The notes beneath the pieces were generated by a model. It was not told where the DNA came from. It ran no database searches and saw only the letters and a list, made by a program, of their open reading frames with translations. From Acidobacteria bacterium RIFCSPLOWO2_12_FULL_66_21 (GTDB lineage Bacteria; Acidobacteriota; Vicinamibacteria; Vicinamibacterales; 2-12-FULL-66-21), in assembly GCA_001767455.1 (NCBI GenBank), contig MELC01000004.1:19706-83705 (forward strand): a stretch of DNA of 64,000 nt, in the 5' to 3' direction. This document shows, in pieces, positions 24,471 through 34,800 of this stretch. A program made the translations under genes and the position numbers. The stretch's first letter is position 1. Every line of letters begins with the position of its first letter.

Positions 24471-27400
24471 GATGGCTTGGAACCCACCGCCTTCGTCTGC
24501 GGCGCCGTCAAGGTCAGGTTGTACTTCGCCAGTGCCGGCCCAAGCGTTGCCGCCTTCGCGAAGAGCGCGTTCGCCTCGGCCGCCACCTTCGGCATCTGCG
24601 CCTTGGCATCCGCGTACGCCTTCATCGTCTGCTCGGTTGCGGGCATGCCGCCCATCAGGCCGTTCTTCGCCTGCGCCGCCCGAGCGAGCGGCTGATCGCC
24701 GGTTGGCGCGCCGCCTCGGCCACCGCCGCCGCGCCCGCCGGTCGGCGCCGCGAACTTCGGCGTCAGCGTGGCGAGCTCCTTGTTGAAGGCCTCGAACGAC
24801 GCCTTCACCTCGGCGGGAACGTCCGCGCGGCTTCCAAGGGCCGTCGCGATGTCGGCCGCCTGGCGGGACAACGTCTGCACATTCACGGCGAGGTCGGTGC
24901 CGCGACGCTGCAGCTCGTGCATCTCCATGGCCATGTCGAACATCTTCTTCCGCTCGAGATCCGTCAGCGCGACTTCGGGGTCCGCCGTCACGCGCAGCGG
25001 CTTCGACTCGATGGTCTTGCCGTCGACGACGAGCGCGACGGTGTAGACACCGGGAAGCACGAAGGGTCCGGGATTGCCGCCGCCGGCGCCGCCGAATCCG
25101 CCGCCGCCGAATCCGCCGCCACCACCGCCACAGCCCGCGCCGAACGGGTTGCGCGCCGGCTGCGCGGCGCCGGGTCCGCCGCGTCCTTCAGCCGCGCCGC
25201 CGCCCGCGCCGCGAAGGCCCGCCGGCGGAGGCATCGGCACCGGCTGCACGCGCAGGTCCCAGCACGCCGACTGCATCCCTGCGGTGTTGTAGCTGGCGAG
25301 CACGGGTCCGCTGATCTCGCGCACGTCCTTGCCGAGCGCATCGGTGATCTTCAGCGTCACTTCGCCGACCGCCTTCCTGTTGAACCAGGAGATCACGGCG
25401 CCAGCCGGCGGATTCTCGCCGAAGAAGGTCTGATCGCCCCAGAACTCGTAGTTGCGATCGCGCGCCGGCCGCCGGTACATCGCGGTCGGCGGCGGCGTGA
25501 ACAGCTTCGCGTCGGCCGTCGTCGACTGCGCCGCGGCGTACTCCTGGATCGGCTCGAGGTGGTCGAGCACCCAGAGCGCGCGGCCGTGCGTCGCGAGGAC
25601 CATCGCGTTGTCGCGGGGATGCAGCGCGATCTCGTCCACGCGCACCGTGGGCAGGTTCCCCTTGACGTGGTGCCAGGCGCGGCCTCGATCGATCGAGACG
25701 AACAGCCCGGTTTCGGCGCCGACGTACAGCACGTCCGCGTTCTTCTGGTCCTCGGTGATCGTCTTGACCACCGCGCCGCTCAGGTTCCCGTTGAGCGATC
25801 GGAACGTCTGCCCGAAATCGCTGCTGACGTAGATGTAGGTGTCGTAGTCGTTCTGGCGGTGATCGTCGATCGTGACATACACCGTCCCTTCATCGAAGCG
25901 CGACGCCGCGATGCGCGACACGAACCCTCCCTTGGGCGCGTTCGGGAGCTTCGCGTACACGCTCGTCCACGTCTTGCCGCCGTCGCGCGTCACGTGGAGG
26001 CTGCCATCGTCGGTGCCCGCGTAGAGCAGCCCGGCGCGTTTCGGAGACTCGGCGAGCGAAACGATGGTCGGCCACGCGGAGATGCCGTCGTTACGGGAGA
26101 TCCGGATGTCGCTCCCCTTGACGCCCATCGTGACGATCTGGTCGCGGTCCGCCGCACCCGTCAGGTCGTCGCTCAACGCCGTCCACGACAGACCGCGGTC
26201 CGCCGACCGGAAGACCCGGTTCGCCGCGACGTACAGCGTCTTGCGATCGACCGGCGACAGGATCATGGGCGTGTCCCAGTGCCAGCGCAGGGGCTTCTCT
26301 CCGGGCGCGGGCTGCGGCCGGATGCTGATCGACTCGAACGTCACGCGGTCCACGCGCGTCAGGTTGCCGTCCTGGGACTCGCTGTAGACGGTCCGTGGAT
26401 CGTTCAGGTCCTGCACGACGACGAAGCCGTCGCCTCCCTGGACGGTGGCCCAGTGATGGTTGCCGATGCCGGCCGCGCCGCGCACCGCGCTCGGGCCGCA
26501 CCAGTCGTAGTTGTCCTGCATGCCGCCGCACACGTTGAACGGCGTCGCGTTGTCCACGCTGACGTGATAGAAGAGCCCGACCGGCAGATTCGGGAAGAAC
26601 TGCCACGTCTTCGCCTTGTCGTACGACGCCGCGAGGCCGCCGTCGTTGCCGATGATGACGTGATCCGGGTTGAGCGGGTTGATCCAGATGGCGTGCACAT
26701 CGTCATGGGTCGGCTGCGCAACGTCGGTCTGCATCGTCTTGCCGCCGTCGAGCGTCTGGTGCAGTCCGACGCCGCCGAGATACACGACCTCGGGGTCGTT
26801 CGGATCGATGCGCACCTGGCTGAAGTACATCGGGCGCGGGTTCGCGTTGTTCACCTTCCGCCACGTGGCGCCCGCGTCATCCGATCGATACAGCCCCGTC
26901 GGCTGCGTGTTGAGCGGACCGCCGCCGCCCCGGCCGAACCCCGCAGCCTGCGCCGCGGCTGCCGCCGCCGCGGCGCCCGGTGCCGGCCCACCTGCGCCGC
27001 CGCCCGCGCCGCGGCCGGCCGCCGGGCCTTCGATCAACGCATAGAGAATGTTGGGCCGGCGGCGATACACGTCGAGCGCGATGCGGCCCAGGGGCCCTTC
27101 GGGGATTCCGGTCTTGAGCGGCGTCCACGTCTCGCCCCCGTCGGTCGACTTCCACAGTCCGCTGCCCGGACCGCCGCCGTTCATGCAGCACGCCGTCCGC
27201 CGGCGCTGGTACGTCGACGCGTACAGAATCTTGTTGTTCGTCGGATCCATCGCAAGGTCGTTCGCGCCCGTGTCGTCGTCGACCTTCAGCGTCTGCTTCC
27301 AGGTCTTGCCACCGTCGGTCGTCTTGTAAATGCCGCGCTCGCCGCCGGCGCCGAACAGCGGACCGGTGGCCGCCACGAACACCGTGTCGTTGTTGCGCGG

Positions 27401-27871
27401 GTCCATGACGATGCGGTTGATGTGCCTGGAGGCGCGGAGCCCCACGTGCACGTAGGTCTTGCCGCCGTCGATCGACTTGTAGATGCCGTCGCCCCACGAC
27501 GTGCTCTGCCGGTTGTTCGATTCACCGGTGCCGACCCACACGAGATCGGGGTTGACCTGCGAGATGGCGACATCGCCGATCGACAGCAGCCCCTGGTTTT
27601 GGAACTGAGCCTCGAAGGTGACGCCGTTGTTCGTGGTTTTCCAGACGCCGCCGTGAGCGGTTCCGACGTAGAAGATGGCGGGATTGGCCTCGAACGTGGC
27701 GATGTCGGAGATGCGGCCGGACATCGAAGCGGGGCCGATCGCACGGAAGTGCAGCGAGTCGAACGGGCCGGCGGCGCCGGCGGTCGACGGGGCCTGCTCG
27801 GTGCGGGCCGACAGCGCCGCAACGGCGGCGACCATCGCCGCGGCCAGCGCGAGTGAACGCAAGTGTCTCAT
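24452..27871 (-). CDS. Large secreted sortilin/BNR-repeat beta-propeller protein
   Basis: 1139 aa. Signal peptide 1-22. Then at least eight BNR/Asp-box blades (GGVWKTTNNGVTF, GIYKSIDGGKTYVH, GIYKTTDGGKTWKQ, GLWKSTDGGETWTP, LHVTRDGGKTW) spread over residues 70-770, resembling VPS10/sortilin-type photosystem or sialidase-like propellers. A C-terminal part (800-1139) carries beta-sandwich segments and Gly-rich tracts (GAGCGGGGGGFGGG). Proteins of this kind are common in Acidobacteriota and are usually labelled 'glycosyl hydrolase', but I see no catalytic sialidase residues. Extracytoplasmic binding or hydrolysis is inferred. A TATAATCC box lies 45 bp upstream of the ATG, with GGAGG as ribosome-binding site. 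Confidence 0.85.
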   Translation of the reverse strand: MRHLRSLALAAAMVAAVAALSARTEQAPSTAGAAGPFDSLHFRAIGPASMSGRISDIATFEANPAIFYVGTAHGGVWKTTNNGVTFEAQFQNQGLLSIGDVAISQVNPDLVWVGTGESNNRQSTSWGDGIYKSIDGGKTYVHVGLRASRHINRIVMDPRNNDTVFVAATGPLFGAGGERGIYKTTDGGKTWKQTLKVDDDTGANDLAMDPTNNKILYASTYQRRRTACCMNGGGPGSGLWKSTDGGETWTPLKTGIPEGPLGRIALDVYRRRPNILYALIEGPAAGRGAGGGAGGPAPGAAAAAAAAQAAGFGRGGGGPLNTQPTGLYRSDDAGATWRKVNNANPRPMYFSQVRIDPNDPEVVYLGGVGLHQTLDGGKTMQTDVAQPTHDDVHAIWINPLNPDHVIIGNDGGLAASYDKAKTWQFFPNLPVGLFYHVSVDNATPFNVCGGMQDNYDWCGPSAVRGAAGIGNHHWATVQGGDGFVVVQDLNDPRTVYSESQDGNLTRVDRVTFESISIRPQPAPGEKPLRWHWDTPMILSPVDRKTLYVAANRVFRSADRGLSWTALSDDLTGAADRDQIVTMGVKGSDIRISRNDGISAWPTIVSLAESPKRAGLLYAGTDDGSLHVTRDGGKTWTSVYAKLPNAPKGGFVSRIAASRFDEGTVYVTIDDHRQNDYDTYIYVSSDFGQTFRSLNGNLSGAVVKTITEDQKNADVLYVGAETGLFVSIDRGRAWHHVKGNLPTVRVDEIALHPRDNAMVLATHGRALWVLDHLEPIQEYAAAQSTTADAKLFTPPPTAMYRRPARDRNYEFWGDQTFFGENPPAGAVISWFNRKAVGEVTLKITDALGKDVREISGPVLASYNTAGMQSACWDLRVQPVPMPPPAGLRGAGGGAAEGRGGPGAAQPARNPFGAGCGGGGGGFGGGGFGGAGGGNPGPFVLPGVYTVALVVDGKTIESKPLRVTADPEVALTDLERKKMFDMAMEMHELQRRGTDLAVNVQTLSRQAADIATALGSRADVPAEVKASFEAFNKELATLTPKFAAPTGGRGGGGRGGAPTGDQPLARAAQAKNGLMGGMPATEQTMKAYADAKAQMPKVAAEANALFAKAATLGPALAKYNLTLTAPQTKAVGSKPSSVDSR

Positions 27872-27915
27872 GAGGAGAGCCTCCAGAAATGAGCGAGGGG
27901 ACGGTGTGACGCGGG

Positions 27916-27921
27916 ATTATA
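27916..27921 (-). promoter_or_regulatory. Putative -10 box of the BNR protein gene
   Basis: TATAATCC on the minus strand, 45 bp before the ATG at 27871, in the 118-bp divergent spacer shared with the M13 peptidase gene. No clear -35 hexamer. Confidence 0.45.
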
Positions 27922-27989
27922 TGCCACGGATACTCATCGTCGACCTGCATTTTTTCGTGCACGGCACGCCGCCACGGGCGCTACTCTGA

Positions 27990-30011
27990 ATGGCGGAAAT
28001 GCGGCGCCTCCTCGTGCTTCTGTTCGCCGCGCTCGGCCCGGCCATCGCCCTGGCCGGCGCCCAATCCTCCGGCATCGAGCCGGCGTCGTTCGACCGGTCC
28101 GTGCGCCCCCAGGACGATCTGTTCCGGTACGTGAATGGGCGCTGGCTCGCGACGGCGGAAATCGCGGGCGACCGGGTGGCGTACGGCACGTTCGCCGAGC
28201 TCGCGGATCGCGCGGAGTCGGACGTCCGCGAGACCATCGAACGGGCGGCGTCGGCGCCGCGGCGGCGCCAGCCGGCCGCCGTGCGGCAGATCGGGGATCT
28301 CTACGCCAGCATCACCGACGAGGCGCGGCTTGCCGCGCTCGGCTACGCGCCGATCAAGCCCGAGCTCGATCGGATTGCCGCCATTCGGACGCCGGAACAG
28401 CTCGCGCGCGAAACCGGGTACCTGTCCGCCACGGCGCAGGGCGGTCCGTTTGCCGGAACGATCATGGCCGACCCGGGATATCCGGGGGCCCGTATCGTGC
28501 AGGTCGTGCAAGGCGGGACGCTGTTGCCCGATCGCGACTACTACCTCTCGTCCGACCCGAAATACGCGGCGATTCGGGCGCAGTACGAGACGTATCTGAC
28601 CACGATCTTCACGCTCACCGGCTGGACGGATCCTCCGGGAAAGGCTCGCGCGGTCCTTGGCCTCGAGATCGAGCTGGCTCGCGCGCAGACGCTTCAAAGC
28701 GAGCGCGCGCCGGCGGTACCGCCGGGCGTGCTGACGCTCGCGGAGCTCGTAACCACGATGCCGGGGTTCGACTGGGCCGCGTGGGCGAAGCCGCAAGGCC
28801 TGGAACGGGCGCGCCGGTTGATCCTCCAGCCGCCGTCCTTCTTCAGGCGTTTCGCCGAGCTCGCCGTGTCCGAGCCGGTCTCGACGTGGAGAGCCTGGCT
28901 CGCGGCGCGCTACATCACTTCGTCGGCTCCGTCTCTCAGCCAGCCGTTCAACGACGCGCGCTTCGAATTCTTCGGCCGCGTCCTGAGCGGGCAGGAGCTG
29001 CCGCGCACGCGCTGGAAGCGCGGGGTCTCGCTCGTCAACGGGTACCTCGGCGACGAGGTCGGCCGGCTTTACGTGGAGGCACACTTCCCGCCGTCGTCGA
29101 AAGCAAGGGTGGAAGCGATCGTCGGCCAGCTGCGCGCGGCGTTCCGGCGGGCCATCGAGGACAGCGACTGGATGAGCGGCGGCACGAAACGCGCGGCGAT
29201 CGACAAGCTCGCGCGCATGTCAATCCAGGTCGGCTATCCCGACGTCTGGCAGGACTACCGGGCGCTCGACATCAAGCGGGACGATCTGTTCGGCAACATC
29301 CAGCGCGCGCAGGCGTTCCAGAACGAGCAGCGGATGCGCCGCCTGGCGGGACTGGCCGACCCGCGCGAGTGGCTCATGCCGCCGCAGAGCGTCAATGCGT
29401 ATTACGTTCCCTCGCGCAACTCGATCGCGCTCCCCGCGGCGGTGCTGCAACCGCCGCTCTTCGACGCGGCCGCCGACGACGCGGTGAACTACGGCGGGAT
29501 AGGCGCGGTGCTCGGCCACGAGATCGGCCATGCCTTCGACGAACAGGGCCGGCGCACCGACGGCTTCGGGAGGGTGCGCGACTGGTGGACGTCGGCCGAC
29601 GCCGAGCAGTTCGCCAGGCGCGCGGACAGGCTGGTCGAGCAGTTCAACGCGTTCACGCCGCTCGAGGGGCTGCACGTCAACGGCGCGCTGACGCGCAGCG
29701 AGAACGTCGGCGACCTCGTGGGCCTGTCGATCGCCTATCGCGCATACGCGCTGTCACTTGGCGGGCGCCCGTCGTCCGTGCTCGACGGGTTCACGGGCGA
29801 GCAGCGTTTCTTCCTGTCATGGGCGCGCGTGTGGCGCGGCAAGGAACGCGACGAGTACCTCCGGCAGACGCTCTTCGCGAACCAGCACGCGCCGTTTCAA
29901 TATCGCGCCAACGGTCCCCTGGCTCATTTGCAGGGGTTCTACGACGCATTCGGTGTCAGGCCCGGCGATCGGCTCTATCGCGACCCGGCCGCGCGCGTGA
30001 CGATCTGGTGA
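27990..30011 (+). CDS. M13 (neprilysin/PgPepO-like) zinc metallopeptidase
   Basis: 673 aa, the usual length. Signal peptide 1-23. The N-terminal M13 helical region (PQDDLFRYVNGRWLATAEI) leads to the catalytic domain: GGIGAVLGHEIGHAFDEQGR with zinc ligands H510 and H514 and catalytic E511, and the third ligand E571 in ENVGDLVGL. A NAYYVPSRNSIALPAAVLQPP segment is the substrate-binding NAYY motif. It cleaves oligopeptides outside the cytoplasm. Divergent from the BNR gene; 68 bp upstream of another VWFA-related gene. Confidence 0.94.
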   Translation: MAEMRRLLVLLFAALGPAIALAGAQSSGIEPASFDRSVRPQDDLFRYVNGRWLATAEIAGDRVAYGTFAELADRAESDVRETIERAASAPRRRQPAAVRQIGDLYASITDEARLAALGYAPIKPELDRIAAIRTPEQLARETGYLSATAQGGPFAGTIMADPGYPGARIVQVVQGGTLLPDRDYYLSSDPKYAAIRAQYETYLTTIFTLTGWTDPPGKARAVLGLEIELARAQTLQSERAPAVPPGVLTLAELVTTMPGFDWAAWAKPQGLERARRLILQPPSFFRRFAELAVSEPVSTWRAWLAARYITSSAPSLSQPFNDARFEFFGRVLSGQELPRTRWKRGVSLVNGYLGDEVGRLYVEAHFPPSSKARVEAIVGQLRAAFRRAIEDSDWMSGGTKRAAIDKLARMSIQVGYPDVWQDYRALDIKRDDLFGNIQRAQAFQNEQRMRRLAGLADPREWLMPPQSVNAYYVPSRNSIALPAAVLQPPLFDAAADDAVNYGGIGAVLGHEIGHAFDEQGRRTDGFGRVRDWWTSADAEQFARRADRLVEQFNAFTPLEGLHVNGALTRSENVGDLVGLSIAYRAYALSLGGRPSSVLDGFTGEQRFFLSWARVWRGKERDEYLRQTLFANQHAPFQYRANGPLAHLQGFYDAFGVRPGDRLYRDPAARVTIW

Positions 30012-30079
30012 ACGCCGCCACCACCTCTGCCGGCAATCCACTTCACCGCCGCACGTCGAACCGCGCTATCCTGTGCGGC

Positions 30080-31849
30080 ATGCGCGTGCCCTTCTATCCT
30101 GCCCGCTCGATCTTCCTGCTGGCGTCCGCACTGTTCACGGCGCCGCTTTTCGTGTTCGCCGGCACGGGCGGCCAATCGGCCGCGCCACCGGTGGCGGTTG
30201 TCGGATTTCGCGCCCTTGGCGCCGATGGCCAGCCGGTCGTCGATCTCACCGCGTCCCAGGTGACGCTGCGCGTCGGCGGCCGCATCCGCGAGATGAAATC
30301 GCTCGAATTCGTCCGCGATCGCCGCGAGACGACGGCCGGGCCGCGGTTGCCGGAGCCATTTGCGACCAACGTCGCGGGGCCCGCACGCGGTCGCGACGTG
30401 GTTGTGATCATCGACGAGGAGTCGCTGATGCCGGGCCGGGAAACGCCGTTCCGGGAAGCGATCCTCCAGCTCGCGGCCGCGCTCGGACCCGCCGATCGCG
30501 TTCGGCTTCTCAGCACGCGTCAGGGGGGCCTCGACATCGATCTTCCGGATCGTGACGCGGGCGCGCGCGCCGCGCTGGAACGTTTCACGGGGCATTCAAC
30601 GGTCGACGAGACCGAGGAGCGCTTGAACTGCCGCTCGCGCATCGCCGTGCAGGGAATGCGCGCCGTGCTCTCCGGCTACGCAGGACGGCCCTCGCCGACC
30701 GTCGTCGTGTTCTCCGGGGGATTTGGCGCGCCATCGAAGGGCGGTGGCACCCGGCTCGGCATGTCCGGTCCGTGCCCGCCCCTCCAGACGACCGAATTCC
30801 AGGAGCTTCGCACCGACGCCGCCGCGGTCGGCGCACGCGCCTACGTCATCAACGCGGTGGACGCCACGGCGTCCCGGCTGTCGCACGACATGCTCGCCAG
30901 CGGCCTCCAAGTGCTCGCGGGGTCGCTGGATGCCGAGGTCATCAACATGGTCGGCGGACGCCCGCTCGAGATGAAGCGGATCGCGACCGAAACCTCCGCC
31001 TACTACCTCGCCGCGTTCCAGCTGGAAGCCGGCGATCGTGCGGGAACGGCGCCGCCCGTGGAGATCCTGGTGGCCCGCGAGGGCGTGAAGGTACGGGCGC
31101 CCGCCAGCGTGGTACTGCCCAAGACCGCCGGCGCCGCGGCCGGCGCCAAGCCGGCGTCGCCGAAGGACATGTTGCGGGCGTCCACCGCCTATCGCGATCT
31201 CCCGCTGCGCGCGGCCGCGTTCGCGTCGCGCGCCGACGGAGGGAAGATCCGCCTCGTCGTGCTGTTCGAGCCGGCCGACGCCGGCGTGAAGCTCGCCGGC
31301 GCCGCCATCGGCCTCTACGACGCCAAGGGCAAGCTGACTTCATGGTCCGCCGACGATGCCGACCTCGCGCGCAGTCCCGCGATGGGCGGGATCATCGTCC
31401 CTGCCGGCACCTACCGGATGCGGGTCGCCGCGATAGACGGCTCGGGCCGCGCGGGTACCGTGGATACGGAGGTGAACGCGAACCTGGAAAGTGCCGGTCC
31501 CGTCACGCTGAGCGCGATGATGGTGGGGGTGGCCGCGCCGGATGGCGGGTTTGCGCCGCGCTTGCTATTCGCCGGCGACAAAGGCGCGTTCGGCTACTTC
31601 GAGATCTACGGCATCCCGAAAGGCGCGACCGTCGCCGTCCGCCTGGAGATCGCGCCATCGCCGGACGGCGCCGCGCTCGTCAGCGACGACGCGCCGCTGA
31701 CTCCCGGTCCGACCGATGACACGCGGATCGCATACAGCGGCTACGCGATCGATGGCATGCCGCCCGGCGACGTTGTCATGCGCGCGCTCATCAGCGTCGA
31801 TGGCAAGCCCGCCGGGCGGCTCGTGCGCACAGTGCGCAAGATCAAATAG
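30080..31849 (+). CDS. Secreted VWFA-related protein (acidobacterial type)
   Basis: 589 aa. Signal peptide (SIFLLASALFTAPLFVFA, 9-27), then VVGFRALGADGQPVVDLTASQVTLRVGGRIR and MIDAS-like VVIIDEESLMPG. VWA-like to about 340; C-terminal beta domains include VLFEPADAGVKLAGAAIGLYD and VPAGTYRMRVAAIDGSGRAG. Closely similar throughout to the protein at 22517-24277, so the two arose by duplication, now separated by the BNR and M13 genes. I chose the ATG at 30080; the longer frame upstream is a shadow of the M13 gene. Ends 12 bp before the convergent S9 peptidase stop. Confidence 0.83.
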   Translation: MRVPFYPARSIFLLASALFTAPLFVFAGTGGQSAAPPVAVVGFRALGADGQPVVDLTASQVTLRVGGRIREMKSLEFVRDRRETTAGPRLPEPFATNVAGPARGRDVVVIIDEESLMPGRETPFREAILQLAAALGPADRVRLLSTRQGGLDIDLPDRDAGARAALERFTGHSTVDETEERLNCRSRIAVQGMRAVLSGYAGRPSPTVVVFSGGFGAPSKGGGTRLGMSGPCPPLQTTEFQELRTDAAAVGARAYVINAVDATASRLSHDMLASGLQVLAGSLDAEVINMVGGRPLEMKRIATETSAYYLAAFQLEAGDRAGTAPPVEILVAREGVKVRAPASVVLPKTAGAAAGAKPASPKDMLRASTAYRDLPLRAAAFASRADGGKIRLVVLFEPADAGVKLAGAAIGLYDAKGKLTSWSADDADLARSPAMGGIIVPAGTYRMRVAAIDGSGRAGTVDTEVNANLESAGPVTLSAMMVGVAAPDGGFAPRLLFAGDKGAFGYFEIYGIPKGATVAVRLEIAPSPDGAALVSDDAPLTPGPTDDTRIAYSGYAIDGMPPGDVVMRALISVDGKPAGRLVRTVRKIK

Positions 31850-31861
31850 TCAACAGAGGAT

Positions 31862-34800
31862 CTACCGGCCCTCGGTCGCCGTCGTCGTCGCGGTCTTCTT
31901 CTTGAACATCGGCGCGACGTCGCGCTTCCCCTTCTCGAGATAGGTCACCCCTTTGTCCATCCACCCCGGGCGCGGCTTGCCCAGCAGGTAGTGGTCGAAG
32001 AACTCGTCCATGTGCACGGTCCAGTGCTTCATGTTGTCGCGGTTGCGGAGGCCGTGCGGCTCCCCGTTGTAGCTGAACATGTAGGCTTCCTTGCCGAGCC
32101 GCCGCATCGCCGTGTTGAACTCGATGCCCTGATACCACGGCACCGCATCGTCGGCATCGTTGTGGATCGTCAGGTACGGCGTCTGGATCTTCCTGACCCA
32201 GAAGATCGGCGAGTTCTCGATGTACTGGAGCGGCGCGTCCCAGGGGGCGGCGCCGATGCGGCTCTGCGTCTTCTCGTACTGGAACTCGCGCACCATGCCC
32301 GTGCCCCAGCGGATGCCGCCGTACGCGCTGATCATGTTCGACACCGACGCGCCGGCCTCGACCGCCGCGAACATGTTCGTGCGCGTGATGAGATGCGTGA
32401 TCTGGTAGCCGCCCCAGGAGTGCCCCTGGATGCCGATGCGCGTCGGATCGATGAAGCCCATCGCGACCACCGTGTTCACCGCCGGGATGACGCACTTCTC
32501 GGCGCTTTCACCCGGATAGCCGGTCGCGTAGGCGATGTTCGGCCGCAGCATCACGTAGCCGTTGCTCACGTAGCGCGTGACGTTGATGCTCGTGCCCACG
32601 TTCGGCGCCGCGTGGCTGTGCAGCCCCTGCGTCAGCTCCTCGTAGATGTAGACCATCAGCGGATACTTCTTCGACGGATCGAAGTCGTCCGGCTTGGTCA
32701 GGATCGCCCGCAGCTTCTTGCCGTCCGCGTTGATGTACTCAATCAGCTCGGACTTCCCCCAGACGAACTCGGACTGCTGCGGGTTCGCGTCCGACACCTT
32801 CTTCATGTTCGCGAAGCTCGTGTCGCTGACCCACAGGTTCGGGAACTCCTCGAACCGCGACAGGGTGAACACGACGGTGTCCGCCTTTTCGGCCTTCGTG
32901 ACCGCGCCGAACGCCCTGTCGAGCATCACGATCTTCTCGGGGGCCGGCGCGCCGGTGAAGGGCACGCGGTAGAAGCCCGTCGCGCGCGTGTCGTCGTTGG
33001 TCGTCGCGAGCAGCAGCGGCTTGTTCGTCGGGACGGTGCGCTCCTCGGGGTCGAGCGACCGATAGCGGAACGCCAGGTGTTGTTTGCGTCCCTGGCCGCC
33101 GGTGATCATCCGCGCGCCGGTGCCGTCAGGCTTGATCTCCCACACGTCGAATTCGTCATAGAGCAGCAGCGACGCGTCGTTCGCCGTCCAGCCGCCCGTG
33201 CCGTACGGTCCGGGCAGATCGGGTGTGTCGTTCTCCTGCTGGAAGCGCACCGGCAGCTTGTCGGTCAGGTTCGCGCGCACGCCGTCGGCCACGCGGTACG
33301 TCAACCACTGCCCCTTGTTCTCGTCGAAATACAGGACGTACTTTCCGCCCGGCGACATCGTCGCGGTGGCGCCCCAGTGTTCGAGCACCTTCTGCGGCTT
33401 GCCCGTCTTGAGATCGACGAGATACACGTCGTTGTACGACTGGTCCCAGGACATCTCCATGCGGTACGGAATGTCGGACGTGCCGAGCGCTCGTGCCGCG
33501 TCCTCGCCGGCCGTGACCGCCGGAAGATCGGGCGTCGCGAGCTGCACGAACTTCTTGTCGGCGAGATGCACGACGGCGCGGTAGCTGCGCGTGCGCTCCT
33601 GTTCCGCGCGGACTCTCTGCATCGGCTGGATGATCGGGTCCTTCCACGACCAGAGATCCACCTGGATCGGAGTCGGCGTCACGGGCTGATCGGCATCCGC
33701 GGCGGCGCCCGGCGCGCCGGCGGCGGCAGGTGCGGGCGGGGGCGGAAGGGGGGGAGGCGCGGTCGCGAGGAACACCCGCGCGCCGTCCTTCGAGAACTGG
33801 GGCGCGGCGCTATCCGCGACAACCATGCCGGATGGCATCCCCGGCGTCGTCGCGGACACGAGCTCGGTCGCCTGCCCCGAGCTCGTCGAAGGGGCCTGCC
33901 CTGAGCTCGTCGAAGGGGCCTGCCCTGAATCCGTTGCCTTCCAGTAGTAGAGGCGGTACGGCGATACCGGCTTGTCGTACTCCGCCTTGTCGCTGAGGAA
34001 CACGATCTGCTGGCCGGCTTCGTCGAACGCCAGGCTCTTGTAGTGCCCCCGTCCCGTCATCAAGGGCTTCACGACGGCGTCGGCCGTGTGGCGCACGAAG
34101 GCGCCGTCCTTTGCCGCGTCGGTTGACGACGTGGCGTAGGCGAGCCAGGCGCCCTTGGTGTCGAACTCGTACTCGGTGACCTGGGGGGTCGTCGACTCCT
34201 CGCCCGTCGTGAGATTGCGCAGCACGAGATCCGAACCGGGGTCCTTGCGCTTCTCACGCGCGGCGGCACCCGTTGCCGGCGGCTCGCCCGCGCCGGCTGC
34301 CGCAGGCGGACCCGCCTGCCGTCCGCCGCCCGCGCCGCGTCCGGCCGCCCCGCCGCGGCCACCGCGTCCGCCGCCACCGGCGCCGCCTACGCCTTTGTAG
34401 TACGCCAGCCACGCCGAGGACTCCTCAGGCACGCGGAAGCTGCCGACCTTTTCGAAGGTGGTCACCTGTCCGCCGGGGAGCGCCATGATCCCCATGCCGG
34501 TCCGCGGCGTCCGTGCCGCCTGATTGTTGCCGCGCCCGCCCCCCTGCCCTGAGCCTGTCGAAGGGGCCTGCCCGCCGGCGCCGCGGGTGCCGCTCGCCTG
34601 GCTCTGGGTCTGACGGCGCTCCCGTTCCTCTTCCGCCTTCGTCTGCGCGATCGTGAAGATCAGGAATTTGCCGTCTTCCGTGAAGGTCGGAGCCGTGCCG
34701 CGGGGTGACTTGAACTCCTGCCCGGTGGCGAGGTTGCGCACGATGAGTTCGCCGTCCTCGCCTTGCGAGGTCAGCGAGTACGCGAGCCAGCGGCCGTCGT

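Noticed and set aside
24917..27856. 979-codon plus-strand frame opposite the BNR protein
   Set aside because: No signal, domain or start context; mirrors the BNR gene's codon pattern.
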